From assembly GCF_018128025.1 (NCBI RefSeq), contig NZ_JAGSCS010000019.1, positions 1 through 45,865 on the forward strand: DNA of 45,865 bases, read 5' to 3'. The notes beneath the pieces are model-generated. The model ran no database searches, had not been told where the DNA came from, and saw only the letters and a program-made list of their open reading frames with translations. Source of the stretch: Proteiniclasticum sediminis (GTDB lineage: Bacteria; Bacillota; Clostridia; Clostridiales; Clostridiaceae). This document shows, piece by piece, positions 6,115 to 16,431 of the stretch. Position 1 is the first letter of the stretch, and every line of letters starts with the position of its first letter. Position numbers and translations under genes: made by a program.

Positions 6115-8421
6115 ATGACTGAAATCAAGATATCCGTAAGAAATCTCATTGAGTTTGTCCACCGCTACGGCGACATTGTGTCCAGCGCCCTGGGCGCCGG
6201 TCCGGGCCGGCTGGAGGAAGGGACCCGGGCCCATATCCGGATCCAGAAGATCCGACAGCAGGAGGACTCTGCCTATGAGAAGGAGCAGTACCTGAAATAC
6301 CAGGTGGAACTGGAGGATGTGCTCTTCATTGTGGATGGCCGGGCCGATGGCATGGTGCGGGGAAAATACATCGAAGAGATCAAATCCACCTATGCGCCCC
6401 TGGACACGGTGGACGAGGACTTCAACCGTCTTTACTGGGCCCAGGTGCTGTTTTACGGATTCATGCATCTGGAAGAAACGAAAGGGGAGGAGATTCTCCT
6501 GCGCCTCACCTATGTCAATCTGGATACGGAGGTGGATAAATCCTTTGACCGCCTCTATTCCTACGGTGAGCTGAAAACCTTCGTGGAGGAGACCATCACG
6601 GAGTACCTGAAATTTGTGCGGCTGGATGCCGCCTGGAAAAAGGAGCGGGATCATTCCCTCCGGGATCTGCCCTTTCCCTTCCTCAATTACCGTCTGGGGC
6701 AGCGGGATCTGGCCGTGGATACCTACCGGGCCATCCGGCAGGGCGGCAAGCTCTTTGCCAAAGCTCCCACGGGCATCGGAAAGACCATCTCCACGCTCTT
6801 TCCTGCGGTGAAGGCCGTGGGTGAAGGGGAGGCGGACAAGATCTTCTACCTCACCTCTAAGGGAACCCTGAAGACCGTGGCCGAGGAAGCCGTGGACATC
6901 ATCCGGAAAAAGGGCGGCAAGGTGAAGTTTCTTACCCTCACCAGCAAGGAAAAGATTTGCCTCAACGACGAGGTGAACTGCAATCCCGACAAGTGCCCCT
7001 ATGCCAAGGGACACTATGATCGGATCAACGGTTGTGTGCTGGAGATCCTGGAGAAGGAAACGAGCTACTCCAAGGAAATGATCCTGGACTACGCCAAGGC
7101 TCATCAGGTCTGTCCCTTTGAACTGGCCCTGGATCTTTCTTATTTCTCCGATCTCATCATCGGGGATTATAACTATGTCTTTGACCCTCGGGTCTATCTT
7201 CGCCGCTTTTTCCTGGATGTCCGGGAAAACTATATTTTTCTTGTGGATGAAGCTCATAATCTGGTGGACCGTTCCCGGGATATGTATTCGGCGGAGCTGA
7301 CCAAGGACATGGTCATGGAAGCAAAAAAAGCGGCGGAAAACTTTCCCCGGATGAAGCGGACTCTGACAAAGCTCAACAAAGCGTTCATCGAACTGCGCAA
7401 AGCCCTGGAAGAGGAGGGCGGGAAAAAAGCCTATTTCGGTATTTCCGATGACTTTCTGTTCCAGCTCAAGGACTTTCTCACCGCCTTCGAAATCTTTCAG
7501 AAGGACAGCCGGGAGGATTTTGAGGGACGGGAAAAGATCGTGGATCTCTTTTTTGCCGTGAACAGCTTCCTCAACATCAGTGAACTGTACAATGACGGTT
7601 ACGAGACCTATGAAGAGGCCAATGGCTCCGATTACCGGATCAAGCTTTTCTGCATCAATCCCCGGGAAGTGCTCATGGATGTGTTCAAGCGGGCCAAGGC
7701 GTCCATTCTATTCTCCGCCACCCTGTCGCCCATGAACTACTATTTCGATATTTTGGGCGGCAGCGAGGAAGATTTCCGAAAGACCCTGGGTTCACCTTTT
7801 CCCAAGGAGAATCTGGATGTGTATCTCGACCGAACCGTGGACACCCGCTACACCAAGCGGGAGGACAGCTTTGATCACATCGCGGAAAATCTCATCACCC
7901 TTCTTCGGGGGAAAACCGGAAACTATATGGCCTTCTTCCCCTCCTATAAGTATATGCGGGATGTGTATGCCCGATTTGTGGAGATGGCTCCGGAGGAGTT
8001 TGATCTTTATCTTCAGGAGCCCAATCTCCAGGAGACGGATCGGGTGGCTGTGCTGCAAAGCTTCGAAGTTCCCCGGGAGAGAAGTTATCTGGCCTTCATG
8101 GTCATGGGCGGGATTTTTGCCGAGGGCATCGACCTGGTGGGTGAATCCCTCATCGGTGCGGCCATCATCGGGGTGGGCTATCCCCAGGTATCCTATGAGC
8201 GGGATCTCATCCGGGATTATTATGCCCGGGAAAACCTGGGTTTTGAGTACGCCTACATCTATCCGGGGATTAATCGGGTGCTCCAGGCCGCCGGGCGGGT
8301 GATCCGTTCGGAAACCGATAAGGGGCGAGTGCTTCTCATGGATCTTCGCTACAGCTGGCCTCAGTTCCGGAACCTCCTTCCCCCGGACTGGCTTCCGCTA
8401 CTCGACTGGAAGAGCCGATAA
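6115..8421 (+). CDS. XPD/DinG-type ATP-dependent DNA helicase with N-terminal PD-(D/E)XK-like segment
   Basis: The 768-aa superfamily 2 helicase has Walker A APTGIGKT (217-224), DEAH (378-381), motif GIFAEGIDLVGE, and motif VI QAAGRVIRSETDKG near the C-terminus. Five cysteines (282, 289, 294, 307, 333) lie between Walker A and DEAH, as in iron-sulfur XPD-family helicases. The first 100 residues contain GRADG (Asp78) and EEIKS (Glu88, Lys90), the pattern of a PD-(D/E)XK nuclease core. Family members unwind DNA during repair. The ATG at 6115 is preferred over 6094 because of AGGCAGGA and the promoter position. It is a single-gene unit. Nuclease activity is an inference from the motif. Confidence 0.88.
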   Translation: MTEIKISVRNLIEFVHRYGDIVSSALGAGPGRLEEGTRAHIRIQKIRQQEDSAYEKEQYLKYQVELEDVLFIVDGRADGMVRGKYIEEIKSTYAPLDTVDEDFNRLYWAQVLFYGFMHLEETKGEEILLRLTYVNLDTEVDKSFDRLYSYGELKTFVEETITEYLKFVRLDAAWKKERDHSLRDLPFPFLNYRLGQRDLAVDTYRAIRQGGKLFAKAPTGIGKTISTLFPAVKAVGEGEADKIFYLTSKGTLKTVAEEAVDIIRKKGGKVKFLTLTSKEKICLNDEVNCNPDKCPYAKGHYDRINGCVLEILEKETSYSKEMILDYAKAHQVCPFELALDLSYFSDLIIGDYNYVFDPRVYLRRFFLDVRENYIFLVDEAHNLVDRSRDMYSAELTKDMVMEAKKAAENFPRMKRTLTKLNKAFIELRKALEEEGGKKAYFGISDDFLFQLKDFLTAFEIFQKDSREDFEGREKIVDLFFAVNSFLNISELYNDGYETYEEANGSDYRIKLFCINPREVLMDVFKRAKASILFSATLSPMNYYFDILGGSEEDFRKTLGSPFPKENLDVYLDRTVDTRYTKREDSFDHIAENLITLLRGKTGNYMAFFPSYKYMRDVYARFVEMAPEEFDLYLQEPNLQETDRVAVLQSFEVPRERSYLAFMVMGGIFAEGIDLVGESLIGAAIIGVGYPQVSYERDLIRDYYARENLGFEYAYIYPGINRVLQAAGRVIRSETDKGRVLLMDLRYSWPQFRNLLPPDWLPLLDWKSR

Positions 8422-8454
8422 AGATGTGAATTTCCAGAACTTTCACCGCATTGG

Positions 8455-8494
8455 TTGACATTCATTATCAAAAGATTATAACATAAAGTATAAT
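8455..8494 (+). promoter_or_regulatory. Promoter region of the SH3-amidase gene
   Basis: A perfect TTGACA (8455-8460) is followed after 16 bp by TATAAC (8477-8482). A perfect TATAAT lies further on (8489-8494) without a matching -35. One or both may serve the gene starting at 8528. Confidence 0.65.
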
Positions 8495-8527
8495 TGATAT
8501 TAAAAACACTGTGGAAAGGAGTAGGGT

Positions 8528-11500
8528 ATGTTAAGCCATCGAACGAAGAAAGCGCTGCTTCAGGCAGGTGTGGCCCTCGCCGTGGGGACATCGGCCGTGG
8601 CCGTGCCGGCAAAACTCTCTGAGCCCCTGGTCGTCCAGGCGGCCGTGGTAAACACCCAGCCGGGAACCCTGACGGTGACGGCTTATTCCTTGTGGGCATA
8701 TCGTGCACCGGACTGGACCAGCAAGGTCCTCACCTACAGCAAGGGAAAAGTCCTGGATGTGGTGGAGAAGCATACCGTCGATGGACGGGAGATGTACAAA
8801 CTCAGCAATGGGTACTATATCACGGCCAGCCCCACCTATGTCTCCTTTGTCCCCAAGAGCGCCGCGCCCGCCCCAGCCCCAGCCCCCACGGTTCCCGCAG
8901 GCGATCTTCGGCAGACTACGGGGAATCTGAATCTGCGCAGCGGCATGAGCACTTCCACGGCCATCCTGGTGACGATTCCGTCGGGAACCACCCTCACGGT
9001 ACAGTCCGTCAGCGGAACCTGGGCTAAGGTGTCCTATAAGGGCTACACGGGCTATGTCTCCACCGCTTATCTAAAGAGCGTCTCGGGCACCGTCACGGCC
9101 CCGACCCCGGAAGTGCCTTCTACAGGCGAAGACCTTCGGAAAACCACCGGAAACCTGAATCTGCGCAGCGGTATGGGCACCACCTACAGCATCCTCCTGA
9201 CCATCCCTTCGGGAACGACCCTGACGGTACAGTCCGTCAGCGGAACCTGGGCCAAGGTGAGCTACGGGGGAAAAACGGGCTATGTGGCCACAACTTATCT
9301 GACCGCCGTGACACCGGCTCCGACACCAACCCCTCCGGAGACGGTACCGGAAACGTCGGCGCCCGTGGAGGACTATCGCCAAACCACCGCCAATTTGAAT
9401 TTGCGCAGCGGCATGAGCACCACCACAGCCATTTTAGCCACCATCCCCTCCGGCACCACCGTAAAAGTGCAGTCCGTCAGTGGGGACTGGGCCAAGGTGA
9501 TCTATGGGGGAAAGACCGGCTATGCGATGATAAAATACCTGAAAAGCGTCAGTGGGACCACACCGGTGCCCCCTGTGGAACCTCCCGCGGAGACCCCGGC
9601 TCCCGCGCCGGATCTTCGGGAAACCACAGCGAATCTCAACCTTCGCAGCGGCATGGGCGTGACCTACTCGATCTTAGCCACCATCCCTTCGGGCACCACC
9701 GTCACGGTGGAATCCGTCAGCGGAGCCTGGGGAAAGGTGACCTATCAGGGGAAAGTGGGCTATGTGAATACCGCCTACCTGAAAACCGCCACCCCTTCTG
9801 TGACTCCGCCAACACCCTTACCCGAACCGGAACCCGTGCCGGAGCCTACACCGCCACCTACGGTGCCGGTACCCGAAGCGGACTTTCGTCAGGTGACGGG
9901 AAACCTGAACCTTCGCAGCGGTCCGGACCAGACCACCGCCATCCTGGCCACCATTCCCAAGGGCACCCAGGTGACGGTGCTTTCCCTCACGGGGAAATGG
10001 GCTCAAGTGACCTATAATGGAAAAACCGGGTATGCTTCCACGGACTATATGGTGAAAGTGGCAGCCCCTGTCCCCGCACCGGAACTTCCGGCGGCGGATG
10101 TCCGAACGACCCTCTATAATCTCAATCTGCGCAGCGGAGCAGGCACGAACTTTGCCATTCTCCTCACCATCCCCAAGGGCACCCAGCTCACGGTGGAAGC
10201 CCAGGAAGGCGGCTGGGCCCAGGTGACCTACGCTGGCCGCAAAGGCTATGTGGCGGCAGACTACCTGGAAAAGGCGGGAACCGTAACCCCACCGCCAGCG
10301 GAAACCCCGGTGAAGGAATCCCTCATGGCGCTGGAAAGCCCCCAGGGAACCTTGGAATACGGAAATATCCCCGTGAAGGGCTACCTCCTCACGGAGAAAA
10401 CCATTAAGAGTATCACCGTGAAGGTCAACGGCACCGCCGTGGGAACCGCCCGCCTGGGCGTCGCCCGACCGGATCTGGCCCTGTCCCAGGGATCTTATGC
10501 CAATGCGGCTACGGCGGGCTTTGAGCTCATCCTCGACAAGGACCGGCTCTACCGCGGAACCAATGCCGTCGTGGCAGAGGCCCTCCTGGCAGACGGCACC
10601 ACCATCAGCGCGTCGGCCACCGTCACCTACAACCGTCCCCACTTCAACGCCAGCGGCGTTCTGGACAGCATGGATGTGGTGAACTACGGCAATGAAGACA
10701 TCAAGGTCACAGGCTATGCGAAAATCGACACCGGGGTGAAAAATGTCCGGGTGCTTCTCAACGGCCGACCCATGGGCACGGCGGCCTATGGCCTCGCCAG
10801 AACCGATGACCAGGGAGCCCTCACGGGCTATGCCTACACCATTCGCCGAAACAATCTTTTCCCCGGCCAGAACATCATCAGGGTGGAGGTCACCGGCAAC
10901 GGCGGCGAAACCCTGGTGTTCAACAAGGTGATCAACGTGGAGAAAATCCCCGTCATCGTCATTGATGCGGGCCACGGCGGCAAGGACAGCGGAGCCCGAG
11001 GCTACTACAACGGCGCTTATGTCTATGAGAAGACCTTCGTCCTGAAGTTTGCCACCTATCTCAATCAGGAGCTCCAGGCAGCAGGCTTCAAGACGGTCAT
11101 GACCCGTACCGATGATACCTTTGTGGAGCTCACGGACCGGGCAAAGATTGCCAACGACAATTATGCTGATCTCTTCTTCAGCATCCATCACGACTATAGC
11201 CCCGATCCGGCCTCCCAGGGCGCTTTCGTCATCTATCCGTCCTACAAGGTGTCCAGCATCTCCGAGTCCACCATTTCGGAGAGCATCGAAGCGGCCACGT
11301 ATCTCAAGAAGGCTTTCCTCAATCAGGGGTTCAAGGATCGAAGAAACGGCACCGATGCCAGCATCTCCGGCCATACCTTGGCGGTGCTTCGGCAGAGCCA
11401 AACCCGATCCATCCTGGCGGAGATCGGCTATATGTCCAATACCCAGGACCTGGCCAAGATCACCAGCGATGAGTTCCAGCGCAGCATGGCCAAGGAAATG

Positions 11501-11536
11501 GCCAAGCAGATCAAAGCCTATTTTGGCATGAATTGA
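8528..11536 (+). CDS. Secreted N-acetylmuramoyl-L-alanine amidase with six SH3-type repeats
   Basis: The 1002-aa protein starts with a signal-peptide-like region (RTKK, then a hydrophobic stretch to about residue 40). A diverged SH3-like unit follows (about 43-110), then six bacterial SH3 repeats (126-585) joined by Pro-rich linkers. About 220 residues of two Ig-like units come next, and a C-terminal Amidase_3 domain (about 807-1002). The amidase has the zinc motifs DAGHGG (His816), a Glu in VYEKTF, SIHHD and the catalytic-type Glu in LAEIGYMSN. It should cleave the MurNAc-L-Ala bond in peptidoglycan, with SH3 units holding it to the wall. The GGAAAGGAG ribosome site fixes the start. It lies alone between a promoter and a terminator. 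Confidence 0.92.
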   Translation: MLSHRTKKALLQAGVALAVGTSAVAVPAKLSEPLVVQAAVVNTQPGTLTVTAYSLWAYRAPDWTSKVLTYSKGKVLDVVEKHTVDGREMYKLSNGYYITASPTYVSFVPKSAAPAPAPAPTVPAGDLRQTTGNLNLRSGMSTSTAILVTIPSGTTLTVQSVSGTWAKVSYKGYTGYVSTAYLKSVSGTVTAPTPEVPSTGEDLRKTTGNLNLRSGMGTTYSILLTIPSGTTLTVQSVSGTWAKVSYGGKTGYVATTYLTAVTPAPTPTPPETVPETSAPVEDYRQTTANLNLRSGMSTTTAILATIPSGTTVKVQSVSGDWAKVIYGGKTGYAMIKYLKSVSGTTPVPPVEPPAETPAPAPDLRETTANLNLRSGMGVTYSILATIPSGTTVTVESVSGAWGKVTYQGKVGYVNTAYLKTATPSVTPPTPLPEPEPVPEPTPPPTVPVPEADFRQVTGNLNLRSGPDQTTAILATIPKGTQVTVLSLTGKWAQVTYNGKTGYASTDYMVKVAAPVPAPELPAADVRTTLYNLNLRSGAGTNFAILLTIPKGTQLTVEAQEGGWAQVTYAGRKGYVAADYLEKAGTVTPPPAETPVKESLMALESPQGTLEYGNIPVKGYLLTEKTIKSITVKVNGTAVGTARLGVARPDLALSQGSYANAATAGFELILDKDRLYRGTNAVVAEALLADGTTISASATVTYNRPHFNASGVLDSMDVVNYGNEDIKVTGYAKIDTGVKNVRVLLNGRPMGTAAYGLARTDDQGALTGYAYTIRRNNLFPGQNIIRVEVTGNGGETLVFNKVINVEKIPVIVIDAGHGGKDSGARGYYNGAYVYEKTFVLKFATYLNQELQAAGFKTVMTRTDDTFVELTDRAKIANDNYADLFFSIHHDYSPDPASQGAFVIYPSYKVSSISESTISESIEAATYLKKAFLNQGFKDRRNGTDASISGHTLAVLRQSQTRSILAEIGYMSNTQDLAKITSDEFQRSMAKEMAKQIKAYFGMN
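8903..10285 (+). repeat. Six tandem SH3_3-type coding repeats
   Basis: Six units of about 60 codons each follow the pattern D.R.TT.NLNLRSG...T.AILxTIPxGT..TV.S..G.WAKV.Y.GKTGY....YL. Linkers are rich in Pro, Thr, Ala and Glu and vary in length. Units 1-4 are more alike (IPSGTT) than units 5-6 (IPKGTQ), suggesting recent internal duplication of the first four. Confidence 0.9.
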
Positions 11537-11542
11537 CCTTGT

Positions 11543-11592
11543 CCCGGAAGACTTTCCCTGCGATGGTCTTCCGGGTTTCTTTTTTTGTTTTT
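11543..11592 (+). terminator. Terminator after the amidase gene
   Basis: A 10-bp stem (CCCGGAAGAC and its complement GTCTTCCGGG) is followed by TTTCTTTTTTTG. Confidence 0.9.
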
Positions 11593-11660
11593 CTAGGCAT
11601 CCCACGTAAACCCGTGTAGAATTAAAAGCGGAAATCTGATTGAAAAGGCGGAGAATGACC

Positions 11661-12404
11661 ATGCTGGATCTGAAAAAAATTGTGGATGGGAAACACCTTA
11701 CCCCTGGGGAGATGGAGATCCTCCGGTATATGGTGGATCATGTGGAGGGCCTCCTGGAAAAGGGCGTCCGCCAGATCGCCCGGGAAACCTTCACCTCCCC
11801 GTCCTCCATCATGCGGCTCAGCAAGAAGCTGGGCTATGGAGGCTTTGTGGACATGGTCTATCAGCTCCAGCCCATGGTGAAGGGGGAAGAAAGCGGAAGA
11901 GGAGAATCCCAAGCCCTGGAGGGGCCCCTGGCCTCCATTCTTTCGCTCAACGGAAAGAAGAGCATGGAGACGTTCCGAGCCCTCCTGAAAAGTCCGGGAA
12001 AGTATGTCTTTCTCTATGCCACGGGCTTTTCCGGCATCTGTGCGGAGTACTTTTCCAAAAAGCTTCTGGTCAAGGGCCACAAGGTGATCTATGCTTCCGG
12101 GTCTGATTCCATCGCCATTCTGGAGAGCAACCTGGAGGAGATCAGCATGTTTGTCACCGTAACCAAGTCCGGGGAGACCCGCTCTGTCATCGAGAAGATG
12201 GCGGTCTGCAAGGAGAAGGGCATTCCCGTGGTGACCTTCACCCAGGAGATGGACTGCAGCGCCTCGCGCATGGCGGACATCACTTTCCGGGTGCGAGATC
12301 CCCAGAAGCTCGACGACCGGAATATGGCCTTCAACCTCTTCTTCGCCGAAACCATCATGCTCATGGAGTATCTTCTGACCTCCTCCAGCGAAAAAGAAGA
12401 CTGA
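11661..12404 (+). CDS. MurR/RpiR family transcriptional regulator
   Basis: The 247-aa protein has an N-terminal RpiR helix-turn-helix (about 1-77; IARETFTSPSSIMRLSKKLG) and a C-terminal SIS sugar-phosphate-binding domain (YATGFSGICAEYFSKKL, TKSGETRSVIEK). Such proteins sense a phosphosugar and control the adjacent sugar operon. I chose ATG 11661, 7 nt after AAGGCGGAG; a TTG at 11640 and ATG at 11655 are less well spaced. It lies directly before the PTS gene, separated by a hairpin and a weak promoter, so it probably senses the phosphorylated substrate of that operon. Confidence 0.9.
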   Translation: MLDLKKIVDGKHLTPGEMEILRYMVDHVEGLLEKGVRQIARETFTSPSSIMRLSKKLGYGGFVDMVYQLQPMVKGEESGRGESQALEGPLASILSLNGKKSMETFRALLKSPGKYVFLYATGFSGICAEYFSKKLLVKGHKVIYASGSDSIAILESNLEEISMFVTVTKSGETRSVIEKMAVCKEKGIPVVTFTQEMDCSASRMADITFRVRDPQKLDDRNMAFNLFFAETIMLMEYLLTSSSEKED

Positions 12405-12411
12405 TTTTGAG

Positions 12412-12439
12412 AACACGTTCCACATTGGCGGGACGTGTT
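12412..12439 (+). promoter_or_regulatory. Inverted repeat between regulator and PTS gene
   Basis: AACACGTTCC (12412-12421) pairs with GGGACGTGTT (12430-12439) around an 8-nt loop. It could be the regulator gene's terminator, though the following T run is poor, or an operator for the RpiR protein. Confidence 0.45.
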
Positions 12440-12458
12440 TCCTTATGCCCTGAAACCC

Positions 12459-12487
12459 TTTCCAGATGGTCCCGGGGATCGTACACT
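12459..12487 (+). promoter_or_regulatory. Weak promoter candidate for the PTS-glucosidase operon
   Basis: TTTCCA (12459-12464), a 17-bp spacer and TACACT (12482-12487). The -35 overlaps GAAA-CCC-TTTC (12452-12461), a small palindrome that could serve as an RpiR operator half. Assigned by eye only. Confidence 0.4.
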
Positions 12488-12516
12488 GGAACTACCAACG
12501 AATTGGAGGTTGAATC

Positions 12517-14106
12517 ATGAAAGAAAAACTGATGAGTGGAATGCAGAAGTTCGCAAAAGCGATGTTCATTCCCGTCCTGATCCTGCCCATTGCGGGTATT
12601 CTCATTGCCATAGGCAATCTCTTCACCAATGCCCGCCTATTGGAACGGGTGGCCTTCCTCAACAATCCCGTGACCAAGGGCTTTGGCACCATCCTGTCCG
12701 GTTCCCTGGTGTCCATCCTCACCAATCTCGGCGTCATTTTCTGCGTCGGCATCGCCGTGGGACTGGCCGAGAAGAAGAAAGCCGAAGCAGGCTTCACGGC
12801 ACTATTAGGTTTCCTCGTCTTCATCAACGCCATGAACAAGTTCATGACCTTAACCGGCGTGCTCTTTAAGGGCGATTCCCTTCGCGGCACCGGCCAGACC
12901 ATGGTCATGGGTGTGCAGATTCTGGACATGGGTGTATTTTTAGGAATCATTTTAGGAATTATCACCGCCCTGGTCCACAACAAGTTCATCGACAAGGAAT
13001 TTAACAGCGCCTTCCAGATCTACGGCGGCGCGCGGTTCGTCTTCATCGTCCTCATCCCGGTACTGGTCCTTCTGGCCATCGCCCTGACCTATGTCTGGCC
13101 GATTTTCCAGAACGGCATCAACGGTCTGGGAACGCTCATCCAGAGCAGCGGCAACTTCGGTCTCTTCCTCTATGGAATGCTGGAACGGCTCCTCATTCCC
13201 ACGGGCCTTCATCATCTTGTCTATACCCCCTTCCTCTACACCTCCCTGGGTGGAGTTCAGGAAGTGGGCGGCGTGCTCCTGGAAGGTTCCCGAAACATCT
13301 ACTTTGCGGAAATGGCCGACAATACCGTGAAGGTTCTTTCCCAGAGCGTCATTTGGGATGCCCGGGGCATTTCCAAGATGTTCGGTCTCATCGGGGCCTG
13401 CCTGGCCATGTACCAGATGGCCAAGCCGGAGAACAAGGCCAAGGCCAGAGCTATTCTGATCCCTGCAGCGGTGACGTCCTTCATTGCCGGCGTGACGGAA
13501 CCCATCGAATTTTCCTTCATGTTTGTTTCTCCGATTCTCTTCCTCATCCACTCCATCCTCAGCGGACTCTCCATGGTGGTCTTGAACCTCTTTGGAGTGC
13601 GGGCCATCGGCCCCAACGGCTTCATCGATTTTCTCCTCTACAATCTGCCCCTGGGCATTGAGAAAACCGGCTGGCCAGCCTATATTCTCGTGGGTCTCGT
13701 CTTTTTCGCCCTCTACTACATCATTTTCCGCACCCTCATCAAGCTGTGGAACCTGAAGACCATCGGCCGGGAAGATGAAGGCGGCGAAGTTAAGCTCTAC
13801 AGCAAGAAAGAGTACAAGGAAATGAAGGAAGCCGGCGACAAGGTGGAAGCTCTGGGCGTCCAGGCGGATCTCATCGTGGAAGCCCTGGGCGGCAGGGACA
13901 ACATCACCTCCGTGGAAAACTGCTTCACCCGTCTGCGGGTCACGGTAAAAAATGCAGCCCTGGTCCAGGAAGATGTGCTGAAGAATAAAACCGGTGCCAC
14001 AGGCGTTGTCCGCAAAGGCGACAATATCCAGGTGGTCTATGGACTCCAGGTGACCAACGTTCGCAAGTCGGTGGATCAGTACCTGGGACTGGGCGAAACC
14101 GTCTAG
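12517..14106 (+). CDS. PTS alpha-glucoside transporter subunit EIICB
   Basis: The 529-aa protein begins with a glucose-superfamily EIIC membrane domain (about 1-400) containing PAAVTSFIAGVTEPIEFSF. It ends with an EIIB domain in which ENCFTRLRV carries the phosphorylated Cys469. There is no EIIA domain, so a separate glucose-type EIIA is needed, as for MalP/GlvC-type permeases. It should import an alpha-glucoside and phosphorylate it at C6 of the glucosyl unit. The neighbouring GH4 phospho-alpha-glucosidase, 30 bp downstream, supports the alpha-glucoside assignment. GGAGG lies 8 nt before the ATG. Confidence 0.9.
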   Translation: MKEKLMSGMQKFAKAMFIPVLILPIAGILIAIGNLFTNARLLERVAFLNNPVTKGFGTILSGSLVSILTNLGVIFCVGIAVGLAEKKKAEAGFTALLGFLVFINAMNKFMTLTGVLFKGDSLRGTGQTMVMGVQILDMGVFLGIILGIITALVHNKFIDKEFNSAFQIYGGARFVFIVLIPVLVLLAIALTYVWPIFQNGINGLGTLIQSSGNFGLFLYGMLERLLIPTGLHHLVYTPFLYTSLGGVQEVGGVLLEGSRNIYFAEMADNTVKVLSQSVIWDARGISKMFGLIGACLAMYQMAKPENKAKARAILIPAAVTSFIAGVTEPIEFSFMFVSPILFLIHSILSGLSMVVLNLFGVRAIGPNGFIDFLLYNLPLGIEKTGWPAYILVGLVFFALYYIIFRTLIKLWNLKTIGREDEGGEVKLYSKKEYKEMKEAGDKVEALGVQADLIVEALGGRDNITSVENCFTRLRVTVKNAALVQEDVLKNKTGATGVVRKGDNIQVVYGLQVTNVRKSVDQYLGLGETV

Positions 14107-15462
<1,356 letters not shown>

Positions 15463-15474
15463 CCAAAGAAAATC

Positions 15475-15505
15475 GCAGGGCAAACGGACGAACCGTTTGC
15501 CCTGC
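15475..15505 (+). terminator. Strong hairpin between glucosidase and gnd
   Basis: A perfect 13-bp stem (GCAGGGCAAACGG and complement) with a 5-nt loop is followed by TTCATG rather than a T run. It may weaken read-through or protect the upstream mRNA, giving lower gnd-gntK expression than PTS-glucosidase. Confidence 0.6.
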
Positions 15506-15525
15506 TTCATGAAAGGAAGAGGAAG

Positions 15526-16431
15526 ATGAAAATCGGATTGATCGGACTGGGAAAAATGGGCATTATGCTCCTGGCCCAAATGCGGGAAAAAGGATTTTTG
15601 GTGGAGGCGCTGGATAAGAACCTTGCGCTGCAAGGGGAGGTGGAAAAGCTGGGCGGGTTCTTCCATGAGACGCTGGAAAGCCTCGTGGGAGCCCTAGAGA
15701 AACCCCGGACCCTCTGGCTCATGCTCCCGGCGGGGGAAATTACCGAAAGCGTGTATCAGGCGCTTCTCCCGCTCCTTTCGGAGGGCGATGCGGTGCTGGA
15801 TGGGGGGAATGCCCATTATGAGGATTCCCTCCGTCGGGCTCAGGCAGCGAAGGATAGGGGCCTTAGCTATCTGGATGTGGGAACCTCCGGCGGCATGGAG
15901 GGTGCCCGCCATGGGGCCTGCATGATGGTGGGGGGAGACACAGAAGCCTTCCTTCGTCTGGAGCCGCTTTTTCAGGCCCTTTGTGTAGAGGAGGGCTATC
16001 TTCACTGCGGTGCTGCGGGCAGTGGACATTTTCTCAAGATGGTTCATAATGGAATAGAATACGGCATGATGCAGGCCATTGGTGAGGGGTTTAACCTTCT
16101 CCACCACAGTCCCTATCCCTATGCCCTGGAAGACGTGGCCCGGGTCTTCAATCACGGATCGGTGATTAGGAGCTGGCTCATGGAGCTCACGGAAGGGGTC
16201 CTCCGAGGCTCCGTGAATCTGGAGGCGGTGGAAGGGGTCATTCCCTCTTCGGGCGAAGGGCGGTGGACGGTGGAGGAGGCTCTGAAGCTCCAGGTGCCGC
16301 TGCCGGTGATCACTCAGTCGGTCATGGTGCGCTATGCATCGGAGGACCGGGAAAAATACGGGGAAAAAGTCGTGGCCTCCCTGCGAAACGCCTTTGGTGG
16401 CCACACCGTTCCCCAGAAGGAGGAACCATGA
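15526..16431 (+). CDS. gnd: 6-phosphogluconate dehydrogenase, decarboxylating (short YqeC-type)
   Basis: The 301-aa protein has the Rossmann start GLIGLGKMG, the substrate motif LDVGTSGGMEGARHG and the catalytic Lys in GSGHFLKMVHNGIEYG. The length fits the short, often NAD-preferring class rather than the 470-aa enzyme. It oxidises and decarboxylates 6-phosphogluconate to ribulose 5-phosphate. GGAAGAGGAAG precedes the ATG. The stop overlaps the gntK start by 4 bp, so the two are translated together. Confidence 0.92.
   Translation: MKIGLIGLGKMGIMLLAQMREKGFLVEALDKNLALQGEVEKLGGFFHETLESLVGALEKPRTLWLMLPAGEITESVYQALLPLLSEGDAVLDGGNAHYEDSLRRAQAAKDRGLSYLDVGTSGGMEGARHGACMMVGGDTEAFLRLEPLFQALCVEEGYLHCGAAGSGHFLKMVHNGIEYGMMQAIGEGFNLLHHSPYPYALEDVARVFNHGSVIRSWLMELTEGVLRGSVNLEAVEGVIPSSGEGRWTVEEALKLQVPLPVITQSVMVRYASEDREKYGEKVVASLRNAFGGHTVPQKEEP

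Noticed and set aside
6097-7257. 386-codon open frame on the minus strand opposite the helicase gene
   Set aside because: Shadow of a clearly conserved helicase; no protein-family features.
8903-10285. Regular repeats that might suggest a CRISPR array
   Set aside because: The period is about 180-230 bp, the repeats are imperfect and in frame, and they encode SH3 units.
9818-11662. 614-codon open frame on the minus strand opposite the amidase gene
   Set aside because: It mirrors the codon periodicity of the amidase gene, has Gly/His/Asp-rich low-complexity composition and no family motif.
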